Of a DNA stretch of 64,000 nt, positions 63,162 to 64,000 are shown piece after piece. Source of the stretch: Desulfosporosinus youngiae DSM 17734 (GTDB taxonomy: Bacteria; Bacillota; Desulfitobacteriia; Desulfitobacteriales; Desulfitobacteriaceae). The stretch lies in the NCBI RefSeq assembly GCF_000244895.1, contig NZ_CM001441.1, positions 1-64,000 on the forward strand, given 5' to 3'. The notes below the pieces were generated by a model. It saw only the letters and a list, made by a program, of their open reading frames with translations, was not told where the DNA came from and did no database searches. The position numbers were made by a program, and so were the translations under genes. Numbering within the stretch: position 1 is the stretch's first letter; each line of letters opens with the position of its first letter.

Positions 63162-63331
63162 AGATCAGACGCTCCTTTCTATAGGTAATTAGATTCTATC
63201 TCATGGTATGTCGTCAATTTCTGAATGTTCGTTGCATAATTAAACCTATTCCAGGCGGAGACTATAGGGAGTTTAGTTCCGATGGTTTTTCCATTGGAAG
63301 TTTGCAGCTTATTGGACTGGAGGGATTAGTT

Positions 63332-64000
63332 TTGGCGGAACATGTAGAAGGAAAACTGCTCATTATTGGCGGAGCAGAAGATAAAAAAAACGAGTGCAAA
63401 ATTCTTAAGCAGTTTATTCAGGAGTCAGGCGGCCGGGAGAGTCGTATTACGGTGCTGACAGCAGCCACAGAATACCCGCTTCAGGTAGGGACAGAGTATC
63501 ATGCTTTGTTTCTGGAACTAGGGGCTAAGGAAGTTCAAGTTCTCGATGTTTCTGACCGAACTCAAGCGAACAGGCCAGGTATTGAAAAGGAATTTGCCAA
63601 CTCGACAGGGATCTTTTTTACAGGGGGTGATCAATTGCGGATTACAGGATTATTGGGAGGAACCCTGCTTGGCCGAAAGCTCCAGCAGATGTATAAACAA
63701 GGAATCATCATTGCGGGGACCAGTGCAGGCGCATCCGTTATGTCGGATACCATGATTGTCGGCGGGGAAGCGGGAACAGCTAAAAAAGATACTATAACGA
63801 TGGCGCCGGGACTTGGGTTACTTCGTTCTGTGGTTGTTGATCAGCATTTTGCTCAGCGTGGGCGTACAGGCAGACTTTTATCAGCAATTTCTCAGAATCC
63901 CTATGTTCTTGGGGTGGGGATTGATGAAGATACAGCTATTTTAGTGCAGTCAGATGCAAGCTTCTCGGTCATCGGCAGCAATACAGTGACAGTCATCGAT
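63332..64000 (+). CDS. cphB: cyanophycinase (partial, cut by window end)
   Basis: 223 codons are present and the frame is open at the window end. The TTG at 63332 has GGAGGG seven bases upstream. The sequence GKLLIIGGAEDKKNE, the nucleophile motif AGTSAGASVMSD (catalytic Ser) and VVVDQHFAQRGRTGRL match cyanophycinase, a serine-type exopeptidase that cleaves cyanophycin (poly-Asp-Arg) to dipeptides. The frame stays open upstream to an ATG at 63203, but those residues are not like the family and lack a ribosome binding site. A cyanophycin synthetase would be expected close by outside the window. Confidence 0.9.
   Translation, partial: MAEHVEGKLLIIGGAEDKKNECKILKQFIQESGGRESRITVLTAATEYPLQVGTEYHALFLELGAKEVQVLDVSDRTQANRPGIEKEFANSTGIFFTGGDQLRITGLLGGTLLGRKLQQMYKQGIIIAGTSAGASVMSDTMIVGGEAGTAKKDTITMAPGLGLLRSVVVDQHFAQRGRTGRLLSAISQNPYVLGVGIDEDTAILVQSDASFSVIGSNTVTVID

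Overview
The window looks like the replication-origin region of a low-GC, Gram-positive, strictly anaerobic, endospore-forming clostridium. The best fit is the Desulfosporosinus/Desulfitobacterium group. The reasons are the gene order rpmH-dnaA-dnaN-recF-remB-gyrB-gyrA-pdxST-serS, a long Firmicute-type SRP RNA next to dnaX-ybaB-recR, a single-chain pyruvate:ferredoxin oxidoreductase, a korABCD-type ferredoxin-linked 2-oxoacid oxidoreductase, and many sporulation and germination genes (bofA, gerABBC, gin, yabG, cwlD-like, 3D-domain proteins). The species call is an inference, because no rRNA gene is present.

Layout. 1-9.3 kb: origin of replication and replication core. DnaA boxes lie on both sides of dnaA, and a row of CTA triplets (possible DnaA-trio) lies between dnaA and dnaN. 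9.4-13.3 kb: vitamin B6 synthesis (pdxST), serS, three tRNAs, tadA and a fourth tRNA. 13.2-14.55 kb: a very small tRNA-integrated island with one Fic-domain gene, bounded by a 59-bp duplicate of the tRNA-Ser 3' half. 14.6-16.4 kb: a P-loop kinase-like gene and a GC-rich DUF3102 gene. 16.5-27.6 kb: a signalling block on both strands with an EAL-HDOD protein, a GGDEF protein cut at the start of its EAL domain, a chemoreceptor, a V4R protein, and a dual-kinase hybrid sensor paired with a SARP-like response regulator. 27.8-31.3 kb: tRNA-Ser, SRP RNA, dnaX, ybaB and recR. 31.4-39.3 kb: ferredoxin-linked carbon metabolism (PFOR, bofA, a P-loop protein and korABCD). 39.4-45.8 kb: a membrane protein, a germinant-receptor operon with two tandem permease genes, and the sigma-G inhibitor gin. 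45.8-46.65 kb: a 900-bp GC-rich non-coding stretch full of nested inverted repeats, the best candidate here for an undescribed structured RNA. 46.7-54.2 kb: yaaO, holB, ricT, yabA, rsmI, abrB (minus strand), metG and tatD, the Bacillus subtilis order without tmk, yaaQ and yaaR. 54.3-64 kb: cell-wall and spore proteins, rnmV, rsmA, a membrane protein, a glycosyltransferase, yabG, an L,D-transpeptidase and a truncated cyanophycinase.

How the genes work together. The left part runs chromosome start-up (DnaA, beta clamp, RecF, gyrase). The dnaX-recR and holB-yabA blocks add clamp-loader and initiation-control functions. PFOR and Kor pass electrons from 2-oxoacids to ferredoxin. The spore genes cover late mother-cell control (bofA, yabG), forespore sigma-G control (gin), cortex and coat handling, and germinant sensing. 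Genes are mostly co-directional with replication. The main exceptions are rpmH, the signalling block at 16.5-22.2 kb, abrB, and two genes near the right end.

All calls rest on reading the sequence and on known families; no database search was run.
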